Shown here piece by piece: positions 25,728 to 34,626 of a DNA stretch of 44,686 nt. The stretch comes from Thermobifida fusca NBRC 14071 = JCM 3263 (GTDB taxonomy: Bacteria > Actinomycetota > Actinomycetes > Streptosporangiales > Streptosporangiaceae), in assembly GCF_001592045.1 (NCBI RefSeq), contig NZ_BCWB01000012.1, positions 1-44,686 of the forward strand, written 5' to 3'. Numbering within the stretch: position 1 is the stretch's first letter; each line of letters opens with the position of its first letter. The translations under genes and the position numbers were made by a program. The notes under the pieces were generated by a model. That model saw nothing but the letters and a program-made list of their open reading frames with translations. It was not told where the DNA came from and did no database searches.

Positions 25728-25994
25728 TTACTCTTCGACGTGCACGAACCCGCCGTATTCTTCGGCGAGCGCGGCAAGCCCTTCCTCATCCATGACGGCG
25801 GGAGCACCGTCCGGGCCGGTGCGGACTTCCACGATCCAGTCCACGTCTTCGGCGTCGTCTTCCCCCGCGTACATGTCCCGGTGCACGGTGCAGGGCGCGT
25901 ACCCCTGCTCTTGCAACTGCTCGGCGAGTTCTTCCGCGGCGTCGCGTTCCGCCAGCGTCACCAGGACGGCTCCCTCGTGGGTCGCTCGGGTCAC
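25728..25994 (-). CDS. Small acidic conserved protein, unknown
   Basis: This 88-residue protein is acidic and looks like a single alpha/beta domain: an N-terminal strand (GAVLVTLAERDAAEELAEQL), the central GYAPCTVHRDMYAGEDD and a second strand DVDWIVEVRTGP. It reads like a small ferredoxin-fold (signal-transducing protein-like) module often found next to lspA in actinomycetes, but I cannot name it. GTG 25994 is supported by GAGGAGG just upstream. It is transcribed towards lspA with 139 bp between them. Confidence 0.7.
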   Translation of the reverse strand: MTRATHEGAVLVTLAERDAAEELAEQLQEQGYAPCTVHRDMYAGEDDAEDVDWIVEVRTGPDGAPAVMDEEGLAALAEEYGGFVHVEE

Positions 25995-26104
25995 CGTTTC
26001 CTCCTCGGTCTCGCGGTTTTCGGCGCAAGTATGCCCCGGTCACGTTACAGCCGGAAAACGGCGGCCGGACGGTGCTGCTTCCTGGGATATCCTCAACCCA
26101 GCAA

Positions 26105-26340
26105 GGCGTTGATGGGGACGAGTACCGGCGGACACAGCCATGAGCGACCCGGGGACGGTGGAAGCCTGGGGGTATGACCGCACGGGAAGATCACCCCGGA
26201 GCCGCCGGAAGAACGGCGTCTGTGCGGACGCTCAGTAGAACCGGCCGATCAGCAACGAGTGGGGCGCGCGGCAGGACGACGGCCGCGCGGCCAAGGAGGG
26301 TGGTACCGCGGGGCGTCTGCCTCGTCCCTCCGTCAGGTGA
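26105..26340 (+). promoter_or_regulatory. T-box riboswitch of ileS (isoleucine)
   Basis: The leader of ileS carries the T-box sequence AGGGTGGTACCGCG (26297-26310), whose TGGT bulge can pair with the ACCA end of tRNA-Ile. Stem I is closed by CCGGCGG (26125-26131) pairing with CCGCCGG (26202-26208), preceded by GATGGGGACGAGTA (26111-26124). The likely specifier is ATC (26190-26192), an isoleucine codon, in GGGAAGATCACC just before the 3' arm. GGAGGG (26295-26300) can pair with CCCTCC downstream to form the antisequestrator. Actinobacterial ileS T-boxes mostly control translation; no intrinsic terminator is visible, which agrees. The outer limits are approximate. Confidence 0.88.
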
Positions 26341-26369
26341 CCAGCACCCCTGATGGAAAGGTACGCCAC

Positions 26370-29300
26370 GTGTCGAAGGAGTCGACTCGACCGTTCCCCA
26401 CGCTTCCCGCCCAGATCGACCTGCCTGCGATGGAGCACGAGGTGCTGCGGCGGTGGGAAGAACACAAGATCTTCGAACGGTCCCTAGAGCAGACACAGGG
26501 CGGCCCGACCTGGGTGTTCTACGAGGGTCCCCCGACCGCGAACGGGACGCCCGGCGTGCACCACGTCGAGGCGCGCGTATTCAAGGACGTGTTCCCCCGG
26601 TTCAAGACGATGAAGGGGTTCTACGTCGAACGCAAGGCCGGGTGGGACTGCCACGGCCTGCCCGTTGAGGTCGCCGTCGAAAAAGAACTGGGGATCTCCG
26701 GCAAGAAGGACATCGAGGCGTTCGGGATCGCCGAGTTCAACGCCCGCTGCCGCGAGTCGGTGCTGCGGAACGTGGACGCGTTCACCGAGATGACGCGGCG
26801 CATGGGCTACTGGGTCAACATGGACGAGGCCTACCGCACCATGGACCGCGAATACGTGGAGTCGGTGTGGTGGGCGATCAAGCAGATCTGGGACAAGGGC
26901 CTGCTGGTCCAGGACTACCGGATCAGCCCGTACTGTCCGCGCTGCGGCACCACCCTGTCCGACCACGAGCTCGCGCAGGGCTATGAGACGGTCACCGACC
27001 CGTCGGTGTATGTGCGGTTCCCGCTGACGTCCGGCCCGCTCGCCGGGCAGGCCGCGCTGCTGGTGTGGACCACGACCCCGTGGACCCTGGTGTCCAACAC
27101 GGCTGTGGCCGTGCACCCCGAGGTGGACTATGTGGTGGCCACGGACGGTTCTGAGCAGTTGGTCGTGGCCGAGCCGCTGGTGGGTGCGGCGCTGGGTGAC
27201 GGCTGGACGCTGACCGGGCAGCGGTTCAAAGGCGCGGAGCTGGAACGCTGGACCTACCAGCGGCCGTTCGAGCTGGTGGAGTTCGACTCCCCCGCGCATT
27301 TCGTGGTGCTCGGCGACTATGTGACCGTCGAGGACGGTACCGGCCTGGTGCACCAGGCGCCCGCGTTCGGTGCGGACGACATGCAGGTCTGCCGCGCTTA
27401 CGGGCTGCCCGTGGTCAACCCGGTGCGCAACGACGGCACGTTCGAGGAGCACCTGGACCTGGTGGGTGGCGAGTTCTTCAAGACCGCGGACGCTGCCCTC
27501 GTGGCGGACCTGAAGGACCGCGGCCTGCTGTTCAAGCACCTCGACTACGAGCACAGCTATCCGCACTGCTGGCGTTGCCACACTCCGCTGATGTACTACG
27601 CGGTGCCGTCGTGGTACATCAAGACGACCGCGATCAAGGACCAGTTGCTGGCGGAGAACGCCAAGACCAACTGGGTTCCGGCGAACGTCAAGGACGGACG
27701 TTACGGGGAGTGGCTGCGCAACAACGTCGACTGGGCGCTGTCCCGCAGCCGCTACTGGGGCACACCGCTGCCGATCTGGGAGTTCCCGGACGGTCGGCGG
27801 ATCTGTGTGGGCTCCTTGAAGGAGCTGAGCGAGCTGAGCGGGCAGGACTTGTCCGACCTGGACCCGCACCGCCCGTACGTGGACGACATCGTCATCCCCG
27901 ACCCGGACGCGGACCCGTCGCTGCCGCTGGAGCAGCGGGTGGCCCGCCGGGTGCCGGAAGTCATCGACGTGTGGTTCGACTCCGGTGCGATGCCGTTCGC
28001 GCAGTGGGGTGCCCCGCACCGCAACCAGGAGAAGTTCGAAGCAAACTTCCCCGCCCAGTACATCTGCGAGGCGATCGACCAGACCCGCGGCTGGTTCTAT
28101 TCGCTGATGGCGGTCAGCACGCTGGTCTTCGGCCGCTCCTCGTACGAGAACGTGGTCTGCCTGGGCCACATCCTCGCCGAAGACGGCCGCAAGATGAGCA
28201 AGCACCTGGGCAACATCCTGGAGCCGATCCCTGTCATGGACCGGCACGGCGCTGACGCGCTGCGCTGGTTCATGGCGGCCAGCGGTTCGCCGTGGATGCC
28301 GCGCCGGGTCGGGCACACGGTCCTGGAGGAGATTGTCCGCAAGGTCCTGCTCACCTACTACAACTCGGCGTCCTTCTTCACCTTGTACGCGGGTGCGGGC
28401 GACGGGTGGAGCCACGAGCAGTTGGCGGACGCGCCGGCGCCGCAGGACCGGCCGCTGCTGGACCGCTGGATCCTCTCCGAGCTGCACTCGCTGATCAAGA
28501 CCGTGGACGACGCGTTGGAGCGGTTCGACACGGCGCTGGCGGGCCGGGCGTTGACCACGTTCATCGACGACCTGTCCAACTGGTATGTGCGCCGGTCGCG
28601 CCGCCGGTTCTGGGCGGGTGCGGGCACGCCTGAGGGGGCTGCGGCATTCGCGACCCTGTTCGAATGCTTGGAGACCCTCACCCTGCTGATGGCGCCGATC
28701 GTGCCGTTCATCACCGACCACGTGTGGCAGGCGCTGCGCCGTCCGGATGCTCCGGAGTCGGTGCACTTGGCGTCGTGGCCGAAGGCCGACGAGTCGCTGA
28801 TCGACCCTGCGCTGTCGGAGCAGATGGCGCTGGTGCGCCGCCTGGTGGAGCTGGGCCGGGCGGCCCGGGTGGACTCGGGGCAGCGGGTCCGCCAGCCGCT
28901 GGCGCGGGCGCTCGTGGGTGCCCCGGGTTTTGCGGAGCTGCCGGAGCAGTTGCGCGCGCAGATCGCGGAAGAGCTCAACGTGGTGCAGCTCGACCCGCTG
29001 TCGGTGGTCGGCGGCGACCTGGTGGACTACTCGGTGAAGCCGAACTTCCGTGCCCTGGGCAAGCGGTTCGGCAAGACCACGCCGCGGGTCGCCCAGGCGA
29101 TCCGGGAGGCCGACGCTAAGACGCTGGTGGAGCGGCTGCGCGCGGACAATGCGGCGACCGTGGACGTCGACGGGGAGCAGGTGGTGCTCTCCGCTGACGA
29201 AGTGGTGGTCACCGAGCAGCCGCGGGAAGGCTGGACGGTGGCGTCGGAGGCCGGTGAGACGGTGGCGTTGGACTTGGAGTTGACGCCGGAGCTGCGCCGG

Positions 29301-29552
29301 GCCGGTGTTGCCCGCGAGGTGATCCGTCTGGTGCAGGATGCGCGCAAGTCCAGCGGGTTGAACATCTCCGACCGTATCCACCTGTGGTGGTCGGCGACCG
29401 ACGAGATGACAGCGCAGGCCATGGCTGAGCACGCGGAGGCGATCAGCAGCGAAGTGCTGGCGGTGTCCTTCACCGAGGGCACTGGCGACGCCGACGCCTA
29501 CGAGGTCGTCTCGGAGGAGTTCGGGATCACCCTGCGGCTGCGGAAGGCCTGA
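26370..29552 (+). CDS. ileS: Isoleucyl-tRNA synthetase, IleS2 type
   Basis: This 1,060-residue class I synthetase charges tRNA-Ile. The HIGH-equivalent is GVHH (62-65) in PPTANGTPGVHHVEARVFKD, and the KMSKS-equivalent is KMSK near residue 607 (GRKMSKHLGN). The editing domain (about 200-400) and C-terminal anticodon-binding domain are present. GVHH, GRKMSKHLGN and the length mark the eukaryote-like IleS2 branch, which is often naturally tolerant to mupirocin. The frame is open far upstream into the T-box, but GTG 26370 is the start: GGAAAGG lies eight bases before it and the protein begins VSKESTRPFP. Regulated by the upstream T-box; a hairpin follows. Confidence 0.95.
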   Translation: MSKESTRPFPTLPAQIDLPAMEHEVLRRWEEHKIFERSLEQTQGGPTWVFYEGPPTANGTPGVHHVEARVFKDVFPRFKTMKGFYVERKAGWDCHGLPVEVAVEKELGISGKKDIEAFGIAEFNARCRESVLRNVDAFTEMTRRMGYWVNMDEAYRTMDREYVESVWWAIKQIWDKGLLVQDYRISPYCPRCGTTLSDHELAQGYETVTDPSVYVRFPLTSGPLAGQAALLVWTTTPWTLVSNTAVAVHPEVDYVVATDGSEQLVVAEPLVGAALGDGWTLTGQRFKGAELERWTYQRPFELVEFDSPAHFVVLGDYVTVEDGTGLVHQAPAFGADDMQVCRAYGLPVVNPVRNDGTFEEHLDLVGGEFFKTADAALVADLKDRGLLFKHLDYEHSYPHCWRCHTPLMYYAVPSWYIKTTAIKDQLLAENAKTNWVPANVKDGRYGEWLRNNVDWALSRSRYWGTPLPIWEFPDGRRICVGSLKELSELSGQDLSDLDPHRPYVDDIVIPDPDADPSLPLEQRVARRVPEVIDVWFDSGAMPFAQWGAPHRNQEKFEANFPAQYICEAIDQTRGWFYSLMAVSTLVFGRSSYENVVCLGHILAEDGRKMSKHLGNILEPIPVMDRHGADALRWFMAASGSPWMPRRVGHTVLEEIVRKVLLTYYNSASFFTLYAGAGDGWSHEQLADAPAPQDRPLLDRWILSELHSLIKTVDDALERFDTALAGRALTTFIDDLSNWYVRRSRRRFWAGAGTPEGAAAFATLFECLETLTLLMAPIVPFITDHVWQALRRPDAPESVHLASWPKADESLIDPALSEQMALVRRLVELGRAARVDSGQRVRQPLARALVGAPGFAELPEQLRAQIAEELNVVQLDPLSVVGGDLVDYSVKPNFRALGKRFGKTTPRVAQAIREADAKTLVERLRADNAATVDVDGEQVVLSADEVVVTEQPREGWTVASEAGETVALDLELTPELRRAGVAREVIRLVQDARKSSGLNISDRIHLWWSATDEMTAQAMAEHAEAISSEVLAVSFTEGTGDADAYEVVSEEFGITLRLRKA

Positions 29553-29564
29553 GACACGTCGCAC

Positions 29565-29595
29565 GGGGCCGTGGACCTTTCGGGTTCACGGCCCC
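29565..29595. terminator. Bidirectional terminator after ileS
   Basis: GGGGCCGTGGACC, loop TTTCG, GGTTCACGGCCCC form a 13-bp stem with one G-T pair, 13 bp after the ileS stop and before the convergent acidic-protein gene. Confidence 0.7.
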
Positions 29596-29691
29596 GTTGT
29601 CGTGGAGTCGTTTCCTCAATCCGACCGTCGGCGGGCACCGCGGCCCCGGTGGGGATACTCGCGGGGGCGGGTGGGCCGGGACGGCGACGTC

Positions 29692-31083
29692 TTAGGATGT
29701 GGCGTCGTCTGCAGCGGCGGTGGTACTGCTGCGAGGCGGGTCGGCAGGGTCGGAACCGTCCTCGGAGTCGGTGGATGTGTCGGATCCGGTCTGGTCCGGT
29801 TCCGTCTCAGCGGCAGCCGCTTCCGTGCCCAGGTCGCTGCCCGTGGGGGTCCACCGGGCGGCGAGCTCGGCGATCGCCGCAGCGGAAACGCTCTTGTTTT
29901 CGTACTGCTCTTGGGATGGCAGTGTGAAAGGCGGATTCCATTCGGCTGGTTCGCGGAAGGTGATCACGGCCGTCTCGTCGACGTCCGGATCAGTGTCGTC
30001 CGCAGGATCCGCCGGGGAGTCGTCGTGGTCGGCGCTGCCGGGCGCGGCGCCGTCGTCACCGGACGGATCGGATTCGGCGGTGTCAGCGCTACCGCTGTCT
30101 GCGGCCTCGGACTCCTCGTTGCTGTCTGCAGTCTCGGAATCCGGTTCCGCGGTGGCGGCGTCGACAGACGCGGTGTCCTCGGACTCGCCGTCGTCCGCTT
30201 CCGTGTCCCGCTCGGAGTCGACTGTCAGCTCCTCCGCAGCAGAGTCCGGGGTTTCCTCGCTGTCGGCTGCAGGACCGTCGGTGTCGACCGCGGTTGCCCC
30301 GTGCAGCTGGTCGGCGAGGACAGGGAGCTCCTGGGTGGCTTCCATATCCGGGGAATGCTCCGCCGCGCTGTCGTCGGAGTCGCTGTCGGAGCAGGGAGGT
30401 TCCGCGACAGTCTCCACGGGCGGGTTTTCGTCGACCGGGTCGTCGGTGTCGACTGGGTCGGTGTCCTCCGCCGTTCCCGCCGCACGGTCCTCCGGCTCGG
30501 AGGCTGGGACGGCCTCGACTGCGTCGTCGGCGTCCTCTTGGGATGCCGCGGCAGTGGGGGTGTCGTCCGCAGAGCTACCGCTGCTGGATTCGGCGGATTC
30601 GTGCTGCTCCTCCTGGGGAGGCTCGGACAGCGTAGCGTCGCGTGCCTCCGCAGGGGGTGGAATGGATGCCTCCCGCACCGGTTCGGAAACCGGCGCGGGG
30701 ACGGAGATCCCGACTACCGCGGTCCTGTCTCCGTCGTCCTGGACTGCCACGGGAGGGCTGCCGACGCTGGTGGTCGGGGCTGCCACCTGGCCGGTAGCCG
30801 CTGCCGTGCCCAGATGCGGGACGGACGCCTTCCCCACATCGTCCGTCCGTACCGGTCCGGTCACGGCCCCGGGGAGTCCGGCACTCCGGTGATCGGGCAG
30901 TGACTCCGCACGGCCCGGCCCAAACAGGGCTTTCCTGTTGCGGACGAACTCCACCGCGAGCAGTACAGCGGCGAGCCCGCCGAGACCGAGCGCGATGTTG
31001 ACCAGAGTCAGCTCTGCGAGGGCTAGTGCTGTGCCCATCACGACGAACGCCGCTATGACCAGCACCAGGCAGACGATGATCAC
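29692..31083 (-). CDS. Membrane-anchored, highly acidic disordered protein
   Basis: This 463-residue protein begins with two membrane helices (about 2-24 and 27-47) and a short basic loop, then more than 350 residues dominated by Asp, Glu, Ser, Thr, Ala and Pro, expected to be disordered. A more ordered patch near 375-425 contains ITFREPAEWNPPFTLPS and SQEQYENKSVSAAAIAEL. Start GTG 31083. It is the gene after divIVA on the same strand (64-bp gap), at the distal end of the division cluster, so a role at the polar membrane is conceivable but not shown. The length of the acidic tail is probably variable between strains. Confidence 0.75.
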   Translation of the reverse strand: MIIVCLVLVIAAFVVMGTALALAELTLVNIALGLGGLAAVLLAVEFVRNRKALFGPGRAESLPDHRSAGLPGAVTGPVRTDDVGKASVPHLGTAAATGQVAAPTTSVGSPPVAVQDDGDRTAVVGISVPAPVSEPVREASIPPPAEARDATLSEPPQEEQHESAESSSGSSADDTPTAAASQEDADDAVEAVPASEPEDRAAGTAEDTDPVDTDDPVDENPPVETVAEPPCSDSDSDDSAAEHSPDMEATQELPVLADQLHGATAVDTDGPAADSEETPDSAAEELTVDSERDTEADDGESEDTASVDAATAEPDSETADSNEESEAADSGSADTAESDPSGDDGAAPGSADHDDSPADPADDTDPDVDETAVITFREPAEWNPPFTLPSQEQYENKSVSAAAIAELAARWTPTGSDLGTEAAAAETEPDQTGSDTSTDSEDGSDPADPPRSSTTAAADDATS

Positions 31084-31147
31084 CGGGTGAGCGCCTTACT
31101 TAGGAATCGAGAGAACGGACAGGACCGGGGTGACCGTCGACCGTCAC

Positions 31148-31990
31148 TCAGTGGCGATCGTGCGGATCACCCGGGTGGTAGCCATGCGGTGCCGGTTCGG
31201 GTGACGCGAACGGGTTCGTGCTCCCCGTGCCCGGGTTGGTGTGCTGCAGCGACGGGCTACCTCCCGTGGGAGCAGACATGGTCTGGAAACCGCCCGTGGT
31301 GTTCGGGTTGTTGCCGTAGTCGGGCGCTCCCTCGTTGAGCTCCCGCAACTGCCGTTCGAAGTACTCCTTGAGCCGGCTGCGGTACTCGCGTTCGAAGTCC
31401 TTGAGCGCGGCGACCTTGTGCTCCAGCTCGTCGCGCTGCTGCACGAGCGAGCCCATGACCTGGCGGTGGCGCTCCTGGGCATCCCGATCAAGGTTCTCCG
31501 ACCGGGCGCGAGCCTCGTTGATGATCTGCTCGGCCTGGCGGCGGGCCTTGCTGAGGATGTCCTCGGCCTCGTGGCGGGCCCGGCCCAGGGTCTCGTCGGC
31601 CTCGCGGCGGGCGTCCGAGATGGCCTGGTCAGCGGTCTGCTGTGCGAGAGCCAGCACCCGTGCCGCGGTGTCCATGTTGTCTTCGCCGCCGGGCAGGCCC
31701 ATGGCGGCTGCCGGGGCAGGCTCAGGCTGCCGCATCGGCATTTCAGGCTGGGGGGCCTCCTGAGGAGCGGGGGGCTCCTGGGGCTGGAAGTCGTTCATTC
31801 CCGCAGGGGGAACCTTGCCGCGCAGGCACTCAGCGAGTTTGCCGCGCAGTTCCTCGTTCTCCTGGATCAGACGGTCGAGCTCAGCCTCAACCTCGTCGAG
31901 GAAGGCGTCGACCTCTTCTTCGTCGTATCCCGGTCGTAGCCGGGTTGTACTGAATTGCTTATTGCGTACATCCGCAGGTGTCAGCGGCAT
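31148..31990 (-). CDS. divIVA: DivIVA/Wag31 polar growth protein
   Basis: This 280-residue coiled-coil protein has the N-terminal DivIVA domain (LTPADVRNKQFSTTRLRPGY, then EEEVDAFLDEVEAELDRL, residues 3-41), which binds curved membrane. A Pro/Gln/Glu linker (about 66-104) and a long coiled coil (about 105-225) follow. In actinobacteria DivIVA/Wag31 marks poles and recruits the apical wall-synthesis machinery. ATG 31990 is preceded by AAGGAG. It lies in the usual place downstream of yggT and sepF. A candidate promoter about 50 bp upstream may let it be expressed apart from the division operon. Confidence 0.93.
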   Translation of the reverse strand: MPLTPADVRNKQFSTTRLRPGYDEEEVDAFLDEVEAELDRLIQENEELRGKLAECLRGKVPPAGMNDFQPQEPPAPQEAPQPEMPMRQPEPAPAAAMGLPGGEDNMDTAARVLALAQQTADQAISDARREADETLGRARHEAEDILSKARRQAEQIINEARARSENLDRDAQERHRQVMGSLVQQRDELEHKVAALKDFEREYRSRLKEYFERQLRELNEGAPDYGNNPNTTGGFQTMSAPTGGSPSLQHTNPGTGSTNPFASPEPAPHGYHPGDPHDRH

Positions 31991-32044
31991 GTTCGTCTCC
32001 TTGGCGCGCTTGGACTCTGTCCGTAGGGACGCTACCTGATCGTG

Positions 32045-32072
32045 ACCTTATGGCACTCCAGATCATGGTTAA
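32045..32072 (-). promoter_or_regulatory. Candidate divIVA promoter
   Basis: On the - strand TTAACC (32072-32067), a 16-bp spacer and TAAGGT (32050-32045) precede divIVA, with a predicted transcript start near 32038, about 48 bases before the ATG. Confidence 0.4.
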
Positions 32073-32120
32073 GACGCATGTATTGGAACCGGAGCCTACC
32101 TTCCTGCCTCTCGGATCTTG

Positions 32121-32426
32121 CTACACGGTCATGACAGACGCCACGATCTGGAGGAGGATCATCACCACAAGGAACAGGATCATGAAGCTCAAGTCGAGTG
32201 CGACACTCCCCAACCGGATGGGTTTGATGAAGCGGCGCAGGAACTTGAGCGGTGGGTCCGTGATCGTATAGGTCGTCTCAGCCAAGACCAATACCAACCC
32301 GGCGGGCCGCCAGGATCGGGCATACATCCGAACCAGGTCGAACACCAACCGTCCGATCAGCGCGATCAGGAAGAGGTACAGGACGAAGATCAGAACGTTG
32401 CCGAGCACGACTTGGACGATGTTCAC
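32121..32426 (-). CDS. yggT: YggT-family membrane protein
   Basis: This 101-residue protein has two hydrophobic blocks (about 5-30 and 75-100) flanking a conserved TYTITDPPLKFLRRFIKP segment (about 52-69), the YggT signature. Members sit in the inner membrane and are linked genetically to cell division, osmotic tolerance and polar growth, with no defined biochemical activity. GTG 32426 follows GGAG nine bases upstream. It lies between sepF and divIVA, the standard actinobacterial order. Confidence 0.9.
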   Translation of the reverse strand: MNIVQVVLGNVLIFVLYLFLIALIGRLVFDLVRMYARSWRPAGLVLVLAETTYTITDPPLKFLRRFIKPIRLGSVALDLSFMILFLVVMILLQIVASVMTV

Positions 32427-32465
32427 TCTCGTACTCCGGCTGCCTCGCTGGATGTGTGTGCTGCT

Positions 32466-32987
32466 CTAACTCTGATTGAAGAACCCTCGCTCCGCGATAC
32501 GTGCCTTGTCTTCAGCGGTCACCTCAACATTAGCCGGAGACAACAGAAACACTTTATTCGTCACACGCTCGATGCTTCCGTGCAGGCCGAAGATCAAACC
32601 CGCCGCGAAGTCGACCAGTCGCTTAGCGTCGCTGTCGACCATCTCGGTGAGGTTCATGATCACCGGAATACCTTCACGGAAATGCTCTCCGATGGTACGC
32701 GCTTCGTTGTACGTGCGGGGATGGAGTGTCGTAATACGGGCGAGATCTGCGGTAGCGGGCGCCGGAGCGGGGGAACGTCGCTCATTTCGTGACGGAGAGT
32801 GATCAGAGGAATCCGTCACAGCATTGTTTCGAGAGTCGTCGCGGGGACTACGATTCCGACTGGGCCGCTCGTCGAGAGGCTCGTCGAAGTCCTCGAAGTC
32901 ATCGTATTCGTCCGCGTAACGGTGATCGTAACGGTCGTCCTCCACGAGGCCGAGGTAGACCGCCATCTTGCGCAGCGCGCCGGCCAT
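32466..32987 (-). CDS. sepF: SepF, Z-ring membrane anchor
   Basis: SepF links FtsZ filaments to the membrane. This 173-residue protein has the N-terminal amphipathic membrane-binding helix ([18 protein letters not shown]), an acidic/charged linker and the C-terminal DUF552 domain (about 85-165), with [12 protein letters not shown] and [18 protein letters not shown]. The frame is open to 33098, but ATG 32987 has GGAGG upstream and begins exactly at the amphipathic helix. It lies 120 bp after yggS. Confidence 0.93.
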   Translation of the reverse strand: MAGALRKMAVYLGLVEDDRYDHRYADEYDDFEDFDEPLDERPSRNRSPRDDSRNNAVTDSSDHSPSRNERRSPAPAPATADLARITTLHPRTYNEARTIGEHFREGIPVIMNLTEMVDSDAKRLVDFAAGLIFGLHGSIERVTNKVFLLSPANVEVTAEDKARIAERGFFNQS

Positions 32988-33107
32988 CTCTTGTCCTCCG
33001 TCGTCCCTGTGGTGATTCACCGCAGATGACTTGCCGATGGATTCGGTCCCCGTCCACCCCTGAGCGGAGGAGGGAACAGCGTATGCCCCAGGGTTCATCT
33101 GGGGACA

Positions 33108-33830
33108 TTACCCCACGATCAACCTCCGATTGCCAAGCAACGCCGTACCTATTCTCAGATGTGTCGCTCCCCGCTCAATTGCGGCTTCTAGGTCTCCGCT
33201 CATCCCGGCGGAAATCACCGTGGCATGAGGGTAGCGAGCTTGGAGTTCCTCAGCGACCGTTTTAAGCCGGTCGAAGGCTTCTCGTGGATCACCCTGGCGC
33301 GGTGCGACGGCCATCACACCTCCCAGGGCAAGTCCTTCCTCGGCTTCCACTGCCTCCGCGAGGGCGGGCACGTCACCGGGGTCGGCACCGCCCCGGGGGC
33401 CTAGGACGCCCTGTTCGGAGTCGGGGTCCAGGTTGACTTGGATGAGGCAGGTCACCGTACGTTCCGCGGCGCGGACCCGGCGTCCCAGCTCAGTGACGAG
33501 CCGCATCCGGTCCACGGAGTGGACCACGTCAGCGTAGCGGGCCACCGAGCGGGCTTTGTTTGTCTGCAGTTGACCGACAAAATGCCAGGTGAGATCGAGA
33601 TCACGGCATTCGGCTGCTTTCGGCGCCGCCTCCTGGTCGCGGTTCTCGCCGATGTCGCGGATACCCAGTTCCGCGAGAAGACGCACGTCAGAGGCCGGAT
33701 ACTGTTTGGTCACCGCGACGATGGTGATCTCCTCGGGCTTGCGTCCTGCCGCCGCGCAGGCGGCAGCGACCCGCTCGCGGACCCGTTCCAGGTTCGCGGC
33801 GAGCTCTGCGCGTCGTGCCTCCCCGCTCAT
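33108..33830 (-). CDS. yggS: YggS/PLPBP-family pyridoxal phosphate homeostasis protein
   Basis: This 240-residue PLP-binding TIM-barrel protein carries Lys42 in VAVTKQYPASD, which forms the Schiff base, and the YggS signatures GENRDQEA, WHFVGQLQTNKA and SAGMSGDLEAAIERGAT. It has no known catalytic activity and buffers PLP and amino-acid metabolism. The start ATG 33830 overlaps the pgeF stop (ATGA). The upstream extension of the frame to 33914 overlaps pgeF and is not used. The pgeF-yggS-sepF order is conserved downstream of ftsZ in actinobacteria. Confidence 0.93.
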   Translation of the reverse strand: MSGEARRAELAANLERVRERVAAACAAAGRKPEEITIVAVTKQYPASDVRLLAELGIRDIGENRDQEAAPKAAECRDLDLTWHFVGQLQTNKARSVARYADVVHSVDRMRLVTELGRRVRAAERTVTCLIQVNLDPDSEQGVLGPRGGADPGDVPALAEAVEAEEGLALGGVMAVAPRQGDPREAFDRLKTVAEELQARYPHATVISAGMSGDLEAAIERGATHLRIGTALLGNRRLIVG

Positions 33831-34561
33831 GGGACCCTCCAGACATATCCGGCGAACCGTCCGGTGGTCGCGTCTCTGCGGTAGGAGAACAAGTCGGCGC
33901 TCTCCCGAGTACACCGACTGTCATGAGTGATATTCGTCACGCCCAAGTTCGTCAACTGTGCGGTGACTCCGGCTCGAATGTCTAGTCCTGGTGTGCCTTC
34001 CGCGGTTGTGCAGCGGGCTTCTGGAACCGTGCGGGCCACCCTGTCCTGCAGGTCGCGGGGCACCTCGTAGCAGCGGCCGCAGATCGCGGGCCCCAGGAGG
34101 GCAACACACCGCTCGGGGCGCGCCCCGTGCCGGGCCATCTCCGCCACCAGGGCAGGCACCACTCCCGCCGCCATGCCCGGGCGTCCCGCGTGCGCCGCGC
34201 CGATCACCCCGGCTGCGGCGTCCGCGACCAGCAGGGGCAGGCAGTCCGCCACCAGCACCGCCAAGGCGAGGCCTGCTTCCGGGGTGACGACTGCGTCGAC
34301 GTCCCCCGCCTGGCCGGATCCGGTCACGGTCACCGCGGTGGCGCCGTGCACCTGGTTCATCCACACCACGCGGTCGGGGGAGATCCCGAACCCGAGGGCG
34401 GCCCGTTTCCGGTTCTCCGCCACCGCTGCAGGGTCGTCACCCACGTGGTCGCCCAGGTTCAGGGTCGCGTACGGCTCCCCGCTGACTCCTCCGGCACGGC
34501 CGGTGAATCCGGCGTGTATCCCGGGGGCCAACTCGACCACGGTGCCCGTCACGGGGAGCAC
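33827..34561 (-). CDS. pgeF: PgeF/YfiH-family laccase-domain protein
   Basis: This 244-residue protein of the YfiH (DUF152) family has metal-binding residues His72 (NQVHGA), Cys107 (VADCLPLL) and His124 (AAHAGRPG). Members act as purine nucleoside phosphorylases or deaminases, and the E. coli homologue proofreads peptidoglycan peptides to remove L-Ser errors, giving the name PgeF. Position directly after ftsZ agrees with a wall-related role. It is 65 bp from ftsZ and coupled to yggS. Confidence 0.9.
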   Translation of the reverse strand: MLPVTGTVVELAPGIHAGFTGRAGGVSGEPYATLNLGDHVGDDPAAVAENRKRAALGFGISPDRVVWMNQVHGATAVTVTGSGQAGDVDAVVTPEAGLALAVLVADCLPLLVADAAAGVIGAAHAGRPGMAAGVVPALVAEMARHGARPERCVALLGPAICGRCYEVPRDLQDRVARTVPEARCTTAEGTPGLDIRAGVTAQLTNLGVTNITHDSRCTRESADLFSYRRDATTGRFAGYVWRVP

Positions 34562-34626
34562 CTCCTTATCCGATTCGTGGGGGAGCGAACGGTGCGGCCG
34601 GTCCGCGAGGACCGGCCCGGATGCGG

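Noticed and set aside
26484-29564. A 1,026-codon - strand open frame antisense to ileS
   Set aside because: Shadow of ileS; Arg/His-rich, no family resemblance.
29820-30900. Repetitive Ser/Asp-rich sequence as a DNA repeat array or CRISPR
   Set aside because: It is low-complexity coding sequence (GAC/TCC-type codons) with no regular repeat unit or spacers.
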